A stretch of DNA of 64,000 nt from Gnetum montanum (lineage: Eukaryota; Streptophyta; Gnetopsida; Gnetales; Gnetaceae), in assembly GCA_015680685.1 (NCBI GenBank), contig MNCI01009462.1:690883-754882 (forward strand), given 5' to 3'. This document shows positions 46,799-58,916 of this stretch, one piece after another. The position numbers were made by a program, and so were the translations under genes. Below the pieces are notes generated by a model. The model ran no database searches, was not told the origin of the DNA, and saw nothing but the letters and a program-made list of their open reading frames with translations. Within the stretch, counting starts at the first letter, position 1, and every line of letters starts with the position of its first letter.

Positions 46799-47636
46799 TG
46801 TTGACGAGCATGCATCAACACAACCCTATCAACGTAACCCTATCGACGTAGATGCATCAATGTAGTGTCTAGTCTTACCTATATAAATGTGCCTACCTAC
46901 TGCATTTATGGCATATTATGCCATTAGTGTTCCTGAGTTCTTGTAGTTCTCTTTTGCCAGAGTTAGAATATTTTCTAAGTGCCAGCAATAGGACTTCAAG
47001 GATTGTACAAATCCTTATTCAAGCATCAATGTACCTAGACACTTTGATGTGAGAACAATAAAGACGAGATTATTGGAACTCCATGCAGCACTTAAGAATA
47101 GATTAATGTTTCCTTTCATGCATTTTATTATTCATGCACTTTATATTCATGTTCTAGTTAATTAATAAACTTAATAGCAACACATAAGTACAACCACCTC
47201 AAACATATCATTAACGCTTGGTAATCCCAATAGTGTTATCACTTGATTCGCCTAGTAGCCTAACACTTAGTAACCTAGTAGCATTTATAATGAGGTCAGG
47301 ATGTGCATGACAAGTGGACCCAAATGCTTATGTTAGGCTAGTTAGATTAAGGTACTAGATAGTTAAAATAGTTAATTTCCATGTAATTACCATTGTTCCA
47401 TACTTAGATTAAATTAAATTAAATACAAAAATATAAACAAAAATCATGTGCCTTGGCTTACACTTAACCATACAAATGAACTTACATAAGTGAAGGGAAG
47501 AAGACAACAATCACATCTCTATGATACTATCTTTGCCTATTAGTACATTTAGGATCTAAGTCCACAGGATTTGATCGGATCGTTGGTGAATGCTAGTGAT
47601 TTGTATGGTTTGGCAGAGGGACTACTTACTACTCAT
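46799..47636 (+). repeat. 5' LTR of element E
   Basis: It starts TGTTGACGAGCATGC and ends near TACTACTCA before TGTTGGCACCATTGCC. Its length, about 840 bp, is close to that of the LTR of B. A TATA box TATAAATG is at 46882. Exact ends are approximate because the partner LTR is absent. Confidence 0.65.
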
Positions 47637-47790
47637 TGTTGGCACCATTGCCAAGGATTTAGTCTAGCTAAGTGCACTACATAGGAAAGATAGTGAAAAC
47701 ATCTAAAGACATTGTAAAAAAATAACTAGCAATAAATCATTAAGAAAGTAAAAATAAAAAGCACACTATTTTTGAGTAATCACTAATATG

Positions 47791-49336
47791 ACTTCTTCTT
47801 GTAGGGAAGAGTCTCCATTGCCACTCATTGGTGAATCCAATCAAAGGCAAGAAAGTCAAAAAATGCAAGTGCCTTAGTAGTTTTGGGTTGTCTACATTCC
47901 TCCAGATTCTTACACTTCAGATTTCACCTTCATCTTGCATTAGGATGAGTAGCTTTGAAGGAGGAACATGGAAGGAAACATCGTGTTGCCTCTTGATTGA
48001 TTTGTTCTTGCAGTGCTACTGAACAATCTCATCATGTTTGACATTGCTAGACTTAATGCCAAGTACGAGGTCTAAGATCATCTCTATCAGGATTATCATC
48101 CCACAGAGGCCCAATAGAAGAAAGATCGGAAAATGAAAGCTCAATATGAGGCTTCAAAGGGCAAAAGGTTTCTTACCCACTTGTTCTTGCAAACACACAA
48201 AGAAGGTGAGGACTTATTTTTAGGCTAGTCCCAATACACTGATTCTTTCCCTTTCTTTAATGGGGAGACCCTTACCTAAATGTTGTAGTCAACTATGGAC
48301 AACCTAGGTGGGGGAAAGAATGGTTTTGACCATCAAAGGACCTCAAAAGATAACCTCCTTAGCCATTCATCTAGAAGTAGGAACAATGAAAAGCACCAGA
48401 AGAAAGATAAACATGGTAATCAAGGTAGGGATTGAAGAAGAGGAGGCAGTAGTCATCATTTTGGTGTTGATTCTTCTTCCTCTTTGTCTTCGTCATCATC
48501 CTCATTGTCTTCCTCCTCCAACTTCGATAGGAGAAGCAAAGGCTGGGATCATGGAAATTGCAATAGAGATTGTGATGAAGATGAATGGTGGGATAGAGAT
48601 GATCATAGATCTTGCTAGGAAAACAGAGAGAGAGGAATGAACAAAAATAAGGGGAAGAATGTCATAAAGAAAGAAGACATAGTATAACTCATTGTAGGCA
48701 TCATGGCCATGATAGGGGCCACCGAGACCATTATGACTATGTTGAGCCTCTAGTTGCTACAAGAAATATGTTGAATATTTTAGAGGCTATTAGAATTTCC
48801 ACTAGGCACTTGAAGGATAGCCACATGAAATGGTTGGATATGAATAATATTCCCAAGTTTTAAGGGAGATATAATTTAGATCCAGAAAATCATTTGCAAA
48901 TCTTCTGTGACCTATGCCTTGCAAAATGTGGAGAATGAATGGCAAAAGATGAAACTGTTTCTAAGGAAACTCATAAAAGAAGCAGGAAGCTAGTACCAAT
49001 CCTTGAAGCTAGAATCCATTCAATGATGGAGTACAATGTTGGAGTTGTTCAATGATAAATATCAAATGTACTCCAGAGTGTTCAATCTACGGAGACAAAT
49101 CCAAGGCTAGAAACAAGGTACTCATGAGTCCTTGGATGCAGCCTTGGGAAAGTACTACTATTTGTTGCATCAATGCCCAGGCCATGGATACTCCCGATAG
49201 GATTAGTTGCATCATATCATAGTTGGGCTCAAAATTGAGACAAGGAGAATCCTTGGGGTCTATGCCCAAAGGAGACTTTCTAAGGTAAGAGCCCATCAAA
49301 TTCATAGGCTCAAAGAGCAAGTGACCAAGGAGGAAG
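47791..49336 (+). pseudogene. Element E gag, first part
   Basis: It opens MTSSCREESPLPLIGES and shows decayed counterparts of the element B gag: DFTFIL, then HPTEA at about 48098. The core with MNNIPKF (about 48840) is followed by segments that match the gag of B at 33778-34050 through several frame changes. The copia element F is inserted after EQVTKEE at 49336. With F and one GGAAG removed it continues GELKK at 55763. Confidence 0.65.
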
Positions 49337-50439
49337 TGAGGATCGAGAACTTTGAAGGGGGATTGAATAAGTTCCTCAATTTTAAGTCAAACCTATGACA
49401 TAAAACATACTAAAAAATACATCGTTTCCAAACATGGGTAGTCCACACTTGAAGGGTAGATTCCTTGCACACATCTAGAATTTATTTCTTTCAAAATGTA
49501 GTTTAGAGGACACTACAAGCTATACGAGATTTGAGCTCTACGATAGAGAGTTTCATTGTTACAAAATCTCTCAATACTACAAGATCCTAACAAGCTCAAA
49601 ATGTGGTTTAGAGGATCCCAAAAATTGTAAAAAATTGAGCTCCACTTCAGAGTATTTTGACACCACAAAACAAATCAATCTTGTAGGATCCATACAAGCT
49701 CAAAAGTGAGGCTTCTCATAAGAAGCATAGTTCTACAAACAATCAAGAAAATGATGTGACAAATGAAATATACAAGTATAAAAACATAGAATAAATGAAA
49801 TATACAAGTATAAAAACATAGAATAGACAATGATAGATTTGATGTTAATAATGCATGCACAATTTCAAAGAATTTGATGTCTTCTTATAGCTTCAAAGTT
49901 CTTGAAAACACCTTAGAATTTGTGCAGTGGCTATCCAATGGCTAGTGTAGATGTCTCTTTCAAAGTTAGAACATCTACTTGAGATCTTCCCTTAATTTTG
50001 GAGAGACATCTCCTTGGAGAATGGGACATCTCTTGGGAGAAATCTTTATGAAGATTTCTACTATGTAATGGAGATGTAACTTATTTCTTGAAGACGTTTT
50101 CATGTGAATTCATTCTTCTTGGTTGAGATGTCTACTGTTTCTTGGATATGTCTCCTCAACTATTAAGCTTTGGTTCTTGAGGCTTTCTCTTGTTGATTTG
50201 TCTTTTTCCAATCCTTGGAGCATCTTCATTTGGTTTTTCGTCTTCATTTTCATCCATATGTATTCATGCTCTCATCTTACCTATGAAGTCTCCATTTTGA
50301 CAACCCATTGTAGATTTCATTTCCTTGAGTCCTTATTCATGATGTGGAGTTCTTATTCATGACTTTTAAACACATCATTCACACAAACATTATTTTTTCT
50401 TCATTATTCTTAAGGTTTTGGCATACCAAAAGGTCAACA
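49337..50439 (-). repeat. 3' LTR of element F
   Basis: 1103 bp, starting TGTTGACCTTTTGG (minus, from 50439) and ending ATCCTCA at 49337. The U3 part (about 50170-49930) holds several AGACATCTC-type motifs. It pairs with 54614-55757. Confidence 0.9.
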
Positions 50440-50859
50440 ATCTCCTCCTTTTTGGTGATGTCCAAAAGTTAAGAAAACAGGTTAGTAGTCTCTAGAACTC
50501 ATTAAGACATATAATTGTAATATTACTTATGACACTAGTTTAGATCCCAATAGTGCACTATATTAGCATAATTAATTTGATCTATATATTTGATTCTTAG
50601 TATGACCACATCTCAATATTAAATAATTGCTAATAATATAAAAATAATACTGAATTCTCTCCTTTTTTGGCCATCATAAAAAAGGATGGGAAGAACTCCC
50701 CCTTGAAAAATAAAAGAGAGAGAAAAAATATGTTTTTGTTTTCTTTGTTTTGTTTTGTTTTTGTACATGTAAGAACTAACAAATTTTTTATTGAGAATTT
50801 AAAGAAAAACTTACTTGATAGGACATGGTCCTATTCCCATATCTTTATAGAGAGTAGTT

Positions 50860-51468
50860 AGTCTTCACTCATCAAGGGGTTTGGTGAATGCATATGCAAG
50901 TAGATTCTCGGTTCCAATAAATTCTAGTTTTATGTGTCCACGCTGAGTGTGTTCTTGTATAAAGTGATGTTGAATCTTAATGTGCTTGGTGTGTGAATAT
51001 TGAGTTGGATTTTTTTGTCATGTTGATGAGACTATTGTTATCATAATAGATAGGTGTAGATTGAGTCTTTACCCCTAAGTCTTTGAGTGTTTCTTTCATC
51101 CATAGAAGTTGAGCACAACAACTCCTAGTTGAGATGTATTAAGCTTTTACTGTATAAAGTGCTATTGAAGTTTGATTTTTGGTTGTCCAAGAGAAAATTC
51201 TTCTTCCTAGAAAAAAGTAATTTCCACTTGTACTTCAATGATCATTTGAACAACCTACCCAATCTGCATCACAATATCTAGCAAGATCAAGTGGGGAATC
51301 CTTTGGATACCAAAGGCCCCACCTAGTAGTACCCTTTAAATAATAAAAAATATGTTGAACCACCTTTAAATGAGATTCTTTTGGGATGGCCTGATATCTA
51401 GCACATATTCCTACACTTAATGCTATGTCTGTTCTACTAGCAGTTAAATAAAGTAGGTTTCCTATCAT
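50860..51468 (-). pseudogene. Element F RNase H
   Basis: MIGNLLYLTASRTDIALSVG, then CARYQAIPKESHLKVVQHIF, YLKGTTRWGLWYPK and YCDADWVGCSNDH (51468-51235) are the conserved copia run into RNase H. The remainder (about 51230-50870) is decayed. It ends before the polypurine tract. Confidence 0.85.
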
Positions 51469-52272
51469 ACCTCTATAGAGCTTGTGATCAATAGGCTTTC
51501 CTTGATCATCTTTGGTAAGCTTAAAATTGTAGCCATAGGAGTGTTTTTTACCTTAACATCGACTAGCTTGAATTTGAGTAGATCTTTGACATATTTGGTT
51601 TGACAAATGAAGATTTCATTTATAGTTTGATTGATTTGAAATCCATAGAAGTTTTTGAGTTCTCCCATCATGCTCATTTCAAATTTAGATTGAATAAGAT
51701 TTGAGAACATTTTTTAGATAGTTTCATTAGTAGCACCAAAAATAATATCATCAACATAAATTTGAACTATAAGTAGATCACTACCTTCTCTTTTGAGAAA
51801 TAAGGTGACATTAGCCTTACCTCTTTTGAAATCATTTAATGTAAGATGTTGGGATAGTTTTTCATACTAGACTCTAGGAGATTATTTAAGTCCATACAGA
51901 GCTTTCTTGAGCTTGTAAACATTATTAGGTTTGATGGGATATATAAAGCCTTCAAGCTGTTCAACGTAAACTTCTTCTTGTATGGTGCCATTTAGGAGGG
52001 AACTTTTTACATCCATTTGATATAGTTTGATATTTTTAATACTAGCATATGCCAAAAGAAGTCTAATAGATATGAGTCTAGCAACAAGAGCAAAAGTTTC
52101 ATCAAAATCAATTCCTTATTGTTGATTGTATCCTTTGGCAACTAATCTAGCTTATTTTTAATGATATTTCCATTTTCATTAGTTTTGTTCTTAAAGATCC
52201 ATTTTGTTCCAATGATTAATTTATGATCTGGTTTAGGTGTTAATTCCCATATATTGTTTCTAGTAAATTGAT
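51465..52272 (-). pseudogene. Element F reverse transcriptase
   Basis: Through several frame changes the minus strand shows the copia reverse transcriptase. FDETFALVARLISIRLLLAY-like wording lies at about 52110-52040, then NGTIQEEVYVEQLEGFIYP (about 51990-51930), LKKALYGLK (about 51917-51890), and a YVDD-equivalent (VYVDDIIFGATN) near 51770-51730. The tail 51710-51465 has FEMSMMGELKNFYGFQI. Stops and shifts disable it. Confidence 0.8.
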
Positions 52273-53039
52273 TTAGTTCATCTTGCATAGCAAAAATTCA
52301 TTCTTCTTCTCCTTTTTCTTCTTTGAAGTTTTTGGGTTCAAGTTGTGAAAGATATACTGTGTAAGCACAAATGTCCTTAGTTTGGTTTCTAGTGTGAATA
52401 AAATCTTATACTTGTTTAATAACATCTTTGAGAGTGTGTGTTTTACTAAGTCTAGGCATTTATGGTTGAATGGAAGATATCTCCTCAAGTTCATCTTCTT
52501 GCTCTTTCCATGTTCACTATCTACTTTTGAATTTTTATCAATTTGAACTTGACTTGCACAAAAATTTTGAATGGGAAAAGCTTCATCATTAGGTTGTGGA
52601 GAAGTAATGTCATAATCATCAACTTTAACATTTATATTTTCTTCTATAATATTTTTCCTTTTATTAAAAACTCTATATGCTTTGCTAACTAACAAATATC
52701 CTAAGAAAATGCCTTCATTGGTTTTAGCATCAAATTTTCTTAAGATATATTTATCATTTAGAATGTAGCATTTTGAACCAAAGACATGAAAATAACCTAC
52801 TAAATATTTTCTACTAGTCCATGATTCATAAGGAGTTTTAGACATAAATCTTCTTACCAGAACTCTATTGGAGACAACAAGTAGTGTTGATTGCTTCAAC
52901 CCAGAAATGGTAGGGTATATTTTGGTCATTTAATATAGTCCTTTCCATTTTGTTCAAGATCCTATTTTTTCCTTCGTCTACACCATTTTTTTGATGAGTT
53001 CTTGTAGTAGAAAATTGATGGAGTATGTCATTCATTTGA
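52273..53039 (-). pseudogene. Element F integrase C-terminal region
   Basis: The open stretch 52929-52273 has TPYESWTSRKYLVGYFHVFG, then SKCYILND, KFDAKTNEGIFLGYLLVSKAY and VFNKRKNIIEENINVK. These are the well-known copia wording after the integrase core (usual form TPYELWKGRKPNISYFHVFG, FDAKSDEGIFLGYS). The remainder is a charged linker to the polymerase. The integrase would catalyse insertion. Confidence 0.85.
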
Positions 53040-53899
53040 CAAAATTGCTCAAACTTGGTATTCTGAATTCCCCTCCATTGTCACTCCTAATAACTTTAAT
53101 GCCATAGCCTTTTTCTTTCCAAATTTGATTTTAAATTCTTAGGAAATGATTAAATACCTCATCCTTGTGATATAAAAAGGTAGCCTAAGTAAAATGAGAG
53201 TAATCATCAACAATAGTTAAAAAGTACCTTTTTGTTTCCCAAATTGAGCATCTGAGAAGGATCAACCAAATCCATATGAAGTAATTCTAAGGGACAAGAG
53301 GTAGATATGCAATTTTTCTTACCAAATCTTACCATTGTTTACTTTTTTTTGACATGCTTTACAAGTTTTTAGATTAAAGTCTTTGAGTTTTGACAGTCTG
53401 TGAACCATTTCCTTTGTTGCAAGAGTTTGAAGAATTTATTTGTTTATGTGGCCTTGCTTCCTAGGCCATAGATGGGCATCATCTATATAACTAATCAAGC
53501 ACTTATATTTAAGGTTAGGATTTTCTTCAAATATAGTGATGTATATATTTGCCTGTCTAGTTCCTTCTATCACAATGTTTTCAGTGGTTGAGTCTTGTAT
53601 TCTAAAAGTTTCTTTAGAAAATGAAACTTTGAAATTTGAATCACAAAGTTGACTAACACTTGGAACATTATGTTTTAAGCCTTTAACATATAAAGCCTTA
53701 TTTACAATTGGTAGTCCTTTACCTTTTCCTTCTATGGTACCGATACCTATTATTGGGGCTTCCATGTTGTCTCCAAATATGACTGTTCCACAATTTTGTT
53801 CTATGAAGTGGGTAAAGTAGGTTTTATCTCTTGTCATGTTTCTTGAACATATGCTATCAATATACCATATGCTTGTTTTGGCATTAGAGAGAGCTACCT
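53040..53899 (-). pseudogene. Element F protease and pre-integrase region
   Basis: The open stretch 53837-53436 reads MTRDKTYFTHFIEQNCGTVI, then NMEAPIIGIGTI, LYVKGLKHNVPSVSQLCD and SYIDDAHLWPRKQGHINK. That is the standard copia order from the end of the protease to the GAG-pre-integrase block (usual wording LWHRRLGH). Here the motif is LWPRKQGHI, so the zinc-binding start of the integrase is damaged. Integrase core remnants continue to about 53040. Confidence 0.8.
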
Positions 53900-54600
53900 A
53901 AGCCATCATGTTCTTTTCAAGCTTCCTCTCTTTTTTTTTCTCAAACTTGCAAAGTACCTTGTCTAGATTGCTTTTCCAAAGACCAGGTGTATTGTTTTAT
54001 TCTAAGACAGTAATATGCTTGAACATGTTTAGGTTTTCCACAAATGAAACAAATTAAAGTTCTAGGCTTTTATGTGTTACCAAACTTGGATTAATTTCCT
54101 TCTATAGGATCTTTCAAACATTCATCCTTTTGCTTTTGGTCTTTAGGCTTCTCTAAAGATTTCTCACACATCTACTCAATAACCTTGGTTAGCCTTTGAA
54201 TCTTAGCCTTAAGGTCTGACTTTCCTTTCTTAAGATAAGAACATTCATCATTAAGAACTATAATTTTCATTTTCTTGACAAGTAAAATATTCTTCATCTT
54301 AAAACATAAGTTTTGGAAAGAAGTCAAAATTGCCCATATCTTTCTTCAAAGGAATTTTCATTATTTGATCTTTCCTTGTTATCTAGATTGTCACAAGTGT
54401 TATCAACCCTACAGTTATAGTCTTTTCTATTCCTTCTAAAACTAAATGTAAAAAAGGAAATGAGAGATTGACATTTACTAAAGTGATATAGGGACTGAAT
54501 ACAACAATTGATGAAGCATATTAGTCTCCTTATCCAATTATGCAAGATGTTAATTGCCCCTTTCTTGTTCATGTTGCTTTATCTACATGAGATTACCTAA
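53900..54600 (-). pseudogene. Element F gag
   Basis: A shortened, decayed gag follows the primer site. Its main landmark is the zinc knuckle CFICGKPKHVQAYYC at about 54046-54002 (C-x2-C-x4-H-x5-C, one residue longer than usual). It stands directly before the protease region. Confidence 0.6.
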
Positions 54601-54613
54601 CTTTGATACCACT

Positions 54614-55757
54614 TGAGGATAGAGAACTTAGAAGGGGGGTTGAATAAGTTCCCTAATTTTAAGTCAAACTTGTCATACAAAACACACCAAAAAATACATG
54701 GTTCCCCAACTTGTGTAGTCCACACTTAGAGGATAGATTCCTTGCACACCTTCAAACTTTATTTCTTCAAAAATGTTGTTTAGAGGACACCACAACCTTT
54801 ACAAGATTTGAGCTTCACTATAAAAGATTTTTTCACTGCAAAATATCTCAACTTTGCAAGGTCACAAAAAGCTCAAAATGTGGCTTAAAGGATCCCACAA
54901 CTTGTACAAAATTGAGCTCCACTCCAGATTGTTTTGGCAATAAAAAATAACTCAATCCCATAGGATCCAAACAAGCTCAAAATGGATGCCTTCTTGCAAG
55001 AAGCACATAAACCCATTATGGAAAAGAAGAGAGAGAAAGAAAAATAAGGAAAGAGTGTAACTTAAATTACAGGTCCTTGTACTTTGAAGTACATTTCTAT
55101 AAACAACCAAGAAAATTATGTGACAAATGAAGTACACAAGTATAATAACATATAATAGATAATGATAGCTTTAATGTTAACAATGTTTGCACAATTTCTA
55201 AGAATTTTGTGTCTTCTTATAGCTTTGAAGTTTCTAAAAAAACATCAAAATTTGTGTAATGACTGCCTAATGACTAGTGTAGATGTATTTTTCAAAGTTG
55301 GGATATCTACCTAAGATCTGCCTCAATTCTAGAGAGACGTCTCCACAAAGAATGGGATGTCTCTTGGGAGACATCTACTCTACAATGGAGACATCTCCTA
55401 TTTCTTGAAGATGTATTCTTATGAATTCATTCTTCTCATTTGAGACATCTACTATTTCTTAGAGATGTCTCTTTAACTATTAAGCTATGGTTTCTGAGTC
55501 TTTCTCTTGTTAATTTAGCTTCTTCCCAATCCTTGGACCATCTTCATTTGTTTTGTAGTCTTTGTTTTCATCCATATCTATCCTTGCTTTGATCTTGTCC
55601 ATGAAGTCTTCATTTTGATAACTTGTTGTAGATTTTATTTCCTTGAATCCTTATTCATGATGTAAATTTCTTGTTCATGACTTGTAAACACATCATCTAC
55701 TCAAATATTCTTTGTTCTCCATTTTTCTTAAGGTTTTAGCATATGAAAAGATCAATA
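54614..55757 (-). repeat. 5' LTR of element F
   Basis: 1144 bp, starting TATTGATCTTTTC (the second base mutated from G) at 55757 and ending ATCCTCA at 54614, then AG and the primer site. It has the same GACATCTC motif cluster (about 55460-55270). Confidence 0.9.
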
Positions 55758-55762
55758 GGAAG

Positions 55763-57240
55763 GGGAGTTGAAAAAATAGGAAAGTGTAAAGGAATATAAC
55801 AAAGACTCCTCCATTTGCAAGAGGGAGGTTGATTTCTATGAGAATGAGAATGATGCACCACTTGATGAAGTGGTGTAGAGGAAAAACTTGTCGATCCAAA
55901 AATCTATTACTAAAATATTGTATAAGGTAGATAAGATGTGGAACTCCTTAGATGAGAAGCTTCAAACTACTTTGAATATTGTAGAAGAACATTGGAATCA
56001 AGGAAGTAGTGGCTATGACCAAAGGAAGAAAAAGGATGCTAAACAAGAATATCGCAAAGATAAGGGTAAAGCTACAGAAATAGAGAGGTTGCAGATTTAG
56101 AATCTAATGATGATGGGTGTGACATTTATCAATACAAACATCCCAAGGGATGTTGTCTCATATTGTCACAGCTACAAGAATTTGGGGTGTATGCTTTAAT
56201 TTTTAGATTGGAAAAATGGTAAGCACCTAAGAGGTTACCTTATCCACCAAACAATTATCAAAAATAGTTTCACCACTAAGCATACTATCCAAGTGGAGTG
56301 TTGCCTCAACCTTAGGACTATTATCAATTGTGGAAACATCTATAGTCATGGGGGATGCCACCTCTAAGGTAGTAGTACCCTTATCATCAACTTGATTCTT
56401 ATGGTTATTACATTAAGTAGCCAATCTCTCCATGTGATTCTTTGGGTCATGCTTCCTTCCCATGCCACTACTACTCTCTAGAGTACTATAGAGCACATTG
56501 TCCAAGAGGGAAGGCCTCATTTCCTTATTATCCTCCTCAACATCCATCCACTCTTGCACCACCATCATCAACACCTCTACCACTTGATCCAAAGGTGAAA
56601 TACCTACCCAACCACAACAAAGAAATGCTACAATGGAAATAAACTTATAACTAACTCCTTAGCTAAGTGGTCCTAAATCCAAGCCTCACAAGAGATCATT
56701 CTTTAGAACCAATAGTCCCATGAAGCCCTTGCAAACACGTATGGCTACCAACCTTGCTACTTCAACCTCTAAGATGCCTATCGAGCAGCCTTCAAACCAA
56801 AGTGCTCTCCAATTGCACACTGTCATTTTAACCCAGGTGGTCATAGATTGGATTAAGGTCAACATATTCTTAGGAATAGATCTGATCTTGGGAGTCCTCT
56901 TATTTATTTGCAGATCATTAGTAATGAACCATGTAAGGATCTTTTGGATTTAGGTTTTGGAGTTAACTTTATTTAACAAGAGATGTATAAAGCCTGAAAC
57001 CTATCACTCTTGAAAATGTGCAAGATAAGGCTAGAGTTGGTAGACCAATCCATTACTATTTCTTTGGGATTGGTGGAAGACATCACGACCATCATTTGTG
57101 GATGGTCCTATCCTACCAATTTTTTGGTGATCCATGTAGAGAACTGCAAAGGGGACTTCCTTATTATCATGGAAAGAGCATAGTTGAGCATCATCGATGC
57201 TAGGTTTGAGATTTAGAACCTTTTCTTAGAGATTTTCTAG
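55763..57240 (+). pseudogene. Element E gag end and protease
   Basis: The gag tail (YNKDSSICKREVDFYENEN, then DAPLDEVV) matches the tail of B (SLRKKGVRFCEKEDESPLEE). The open stretch 55888-56100 parallels B at 34200-34370. A Cys/His cluster at about 56115-56155 (CDIYQYKHPKGCC) has lost one cysteine. The protease near 56930-57190 has LLDLGFGVNFI and then VEDITTIICGWSYPTNFLVI. Stops occur throughout. Confidence 0.65.
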
Positions 57241-58196
57241 AAAAATGAATTTGGCATGATCAAGAAGAAATGACTTCCATGCCTTGCATGCAGTAACATG
57301 GGGTACCATTACATGTGAAGACTATGGACCATTAAAGGCACATCACTTCAAGTATGCAATTAGTGTGTAGAGATGACAAAAATTAGGTGCTGGTACATAG
57401 AATCCATCAAATAGGAGGGTACCTAGTGGTTGATAAAAGATAATGAGGTCAGATCAACAATAAGCATAGAACTAGCTAAGAGCCTCACTAGCTCTTATGT
57501 TGAAAGCATGGAAAAACTGGAGCAGCTTCATCACCAACTCTCAAATGTAGAAAGTGAGATAGATTGGTGAGAGTTAGAGATCCTTGAGAATTTTAAGTAA
57601 GGGCTCCTTAAGTTAAAGGCTCTATAGTGTAGGAATGAAATATTAATTTTTGAATAACGGCAAGCCAATAATTATCAATGTCATACTTGCTCCTGAATAG
57701 AAGAAGAAATTATTGGAAGTCGTGAACAAATGGCCAACAAGCTTTTCTTGGTTATATCATAAGCTAAAAAGAATTGATTCTAGGATATGCTAGCATAGAA
57801 TCTATATAGACTCTATCATCAAGTCAAAGTGATAGCTAAAAAGATGCGTGAACTTGAAACTCAAGCAAATAATCAAGGAGAAGATTGAACAACTCCTCAA
57901 GGCTAGGTTCATTTATCTCATTACAGATAGTGAATGGATTAGATCACTTATTATTATACCAATGAAAGAAGAAAATTAGAGAGTCTATATAGACTTTTAG
58001 TTGTTGAACATGGCAACCTACAAATATCATTTTTCATTGCGATTGGTGGACCAGGTGTTGGAGACCATTATGGGGCATTGGTACTACAACTTTCTAGATG
58101 GTTATAGTGTTTATAAACAAATCTAGATAGCATGGGAAGACTAGGCCAAGACAACATTCGCAATTCCTTGGGGGACTTTTTCATACAAAAAGATGT
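57241..58196 (+). pseudogene. Element E reverse transcriptase, truncated
   Basis: After a decayed linker, the reverse-transcriptase fingers are readable from KEKIEQLLKARFIYLITD (about 57876) through MATYKYHFSLRLVDQVLE and GHWYYNFLDGYSVYKQI to AKTTFAIPWGTFSYKKM at 58195. The LTR G interrupts it before the YVDD box. Stops at about 57977 and elsewhere disable it. Confidence 0.75.
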
Positions 58197-58916
58197 TGTT
58201 GACCTTTTGATATGTCAAAAAGTTAAGAAAAATGGAGAACAAGGTTGTTTGTGTGGTTGTTATGTTTATAGTCCAAGAACTTGGATTTGGAAAAAAGGAT
58301 AGCTCAAGGAAATCTATAAGAAAGTAAGTGCAAATTCAAAAAGCATGGACAAATAATGGATATTTCAAAGTGCAAAGGAAACTCAAGAAAGATGTCACCA
58401 AGAAACAATAGACATCTTAGTTGAACTGAAGAAAAATCAATAAAGACATCTCTGTGATGTCAAAGATGTCTTGGTTGAATGAAAGGTTTCTTAGATGAAG
58501 AAATATTTGAAAAATAGTAGACATATTTTTGGTGAAAAAGACATCTTTAAAAAGATGTCTTTGCAAAGGCGTCTTTCCAGTAGAGAAGACATCTCTCCCA
58601 AATGAAGGTCTAATGTTGAAAGACGTCTTAGCCTTAAAGAAGAAGTCTTTGGTAACCATTAGATAGCTATTGCATGAATTTTGAGATGATTTCAAAAACA
58701 TATTAGCTATAAGAAGACTTCATTCCATTGGGAATGTGCAAACATTGTATACTATCAAGTGTCATTATCAAGCAATCATTGTTATCATCATTCTCTTGTT
58801 ATTGCTCATTATACTATCTTTTGTTTGTTGTAATTGGTCAGAGTGAGAAGTACTTCAAAGTACAAGGATCAAAAAACTTAGTTACATTCATTTATTGTAA
58901 TTCTTTTGTTTCCATG
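58197..58916 (+). repeat. LTR G, copia-type relative of the F LTR, truncated
   Basis: It starts TGTTGACCTTTTGATATG at 58197, in the orientation opposite to F. It carries the GACATCTC/AGACGTCTT motif cluster (about 58390-58640), and shares GCTATAAGAAGAC and GTACTTCAAAGTACAAGGA with the F LTR further on. Similarity stops near 58916, where the LTR of element H begins. The rest of G is presumably on the far side of H, outside the window. Confidence 0.75.

Larger units (their letters stand above)
49332..55762 (-). mobile_element. Ty1/copia element F, complete with LTRs and target duplication
   Basis: The element is 49337-55757, on the minus strand, with a perfect GGAAG duplication (49332-49336, 55758-55762). 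The 5' LTR is 55757-54614 and the 3' LTR is 50439-49337. The primer site TGGTATCAAAG is at 54611-54601. The polypurine tract AAAAAGGAGGAGA is just before the 3' LTR (about 50453-50441). Inside, in minus-strand order, are a short gag with a zinc knuckle, a protease/pre-integrase region, an integrase remnant, reverse transcriptase and RNase H. It inserted into the gag of element E and its removal restores that frame. Frameshifts and stops show that it is inactive. Confidence 0.92.
46799..58196 (+). mobile_element. Ty3/gypsy element E (B-like), 5' part, interrupted by F and G
   Basis: The LTR is about 46799-47636 and is followed by a primer site like that of B. A decayed gag follows, N-terminus at about 47791 and core at 48830-49336, interrupted by copia F, resuming at 55763-56215. 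A protease relic follows near 56930-57190, with D-L-G (LLDLGFGV) in place of D-S-G. The start of reverse transcriptase is at about 57870-58190 (RVYIDF, MATYKYHFSLR, FLDGYSVYKQI, TTFAIPWGTFSY). It is cut there by the LTR G. Its 3' LTR is not in the window. Gag and protease align with those of element B, so E shows what pol B probably lost. It is dead through many stops. Confidence 0.82.
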
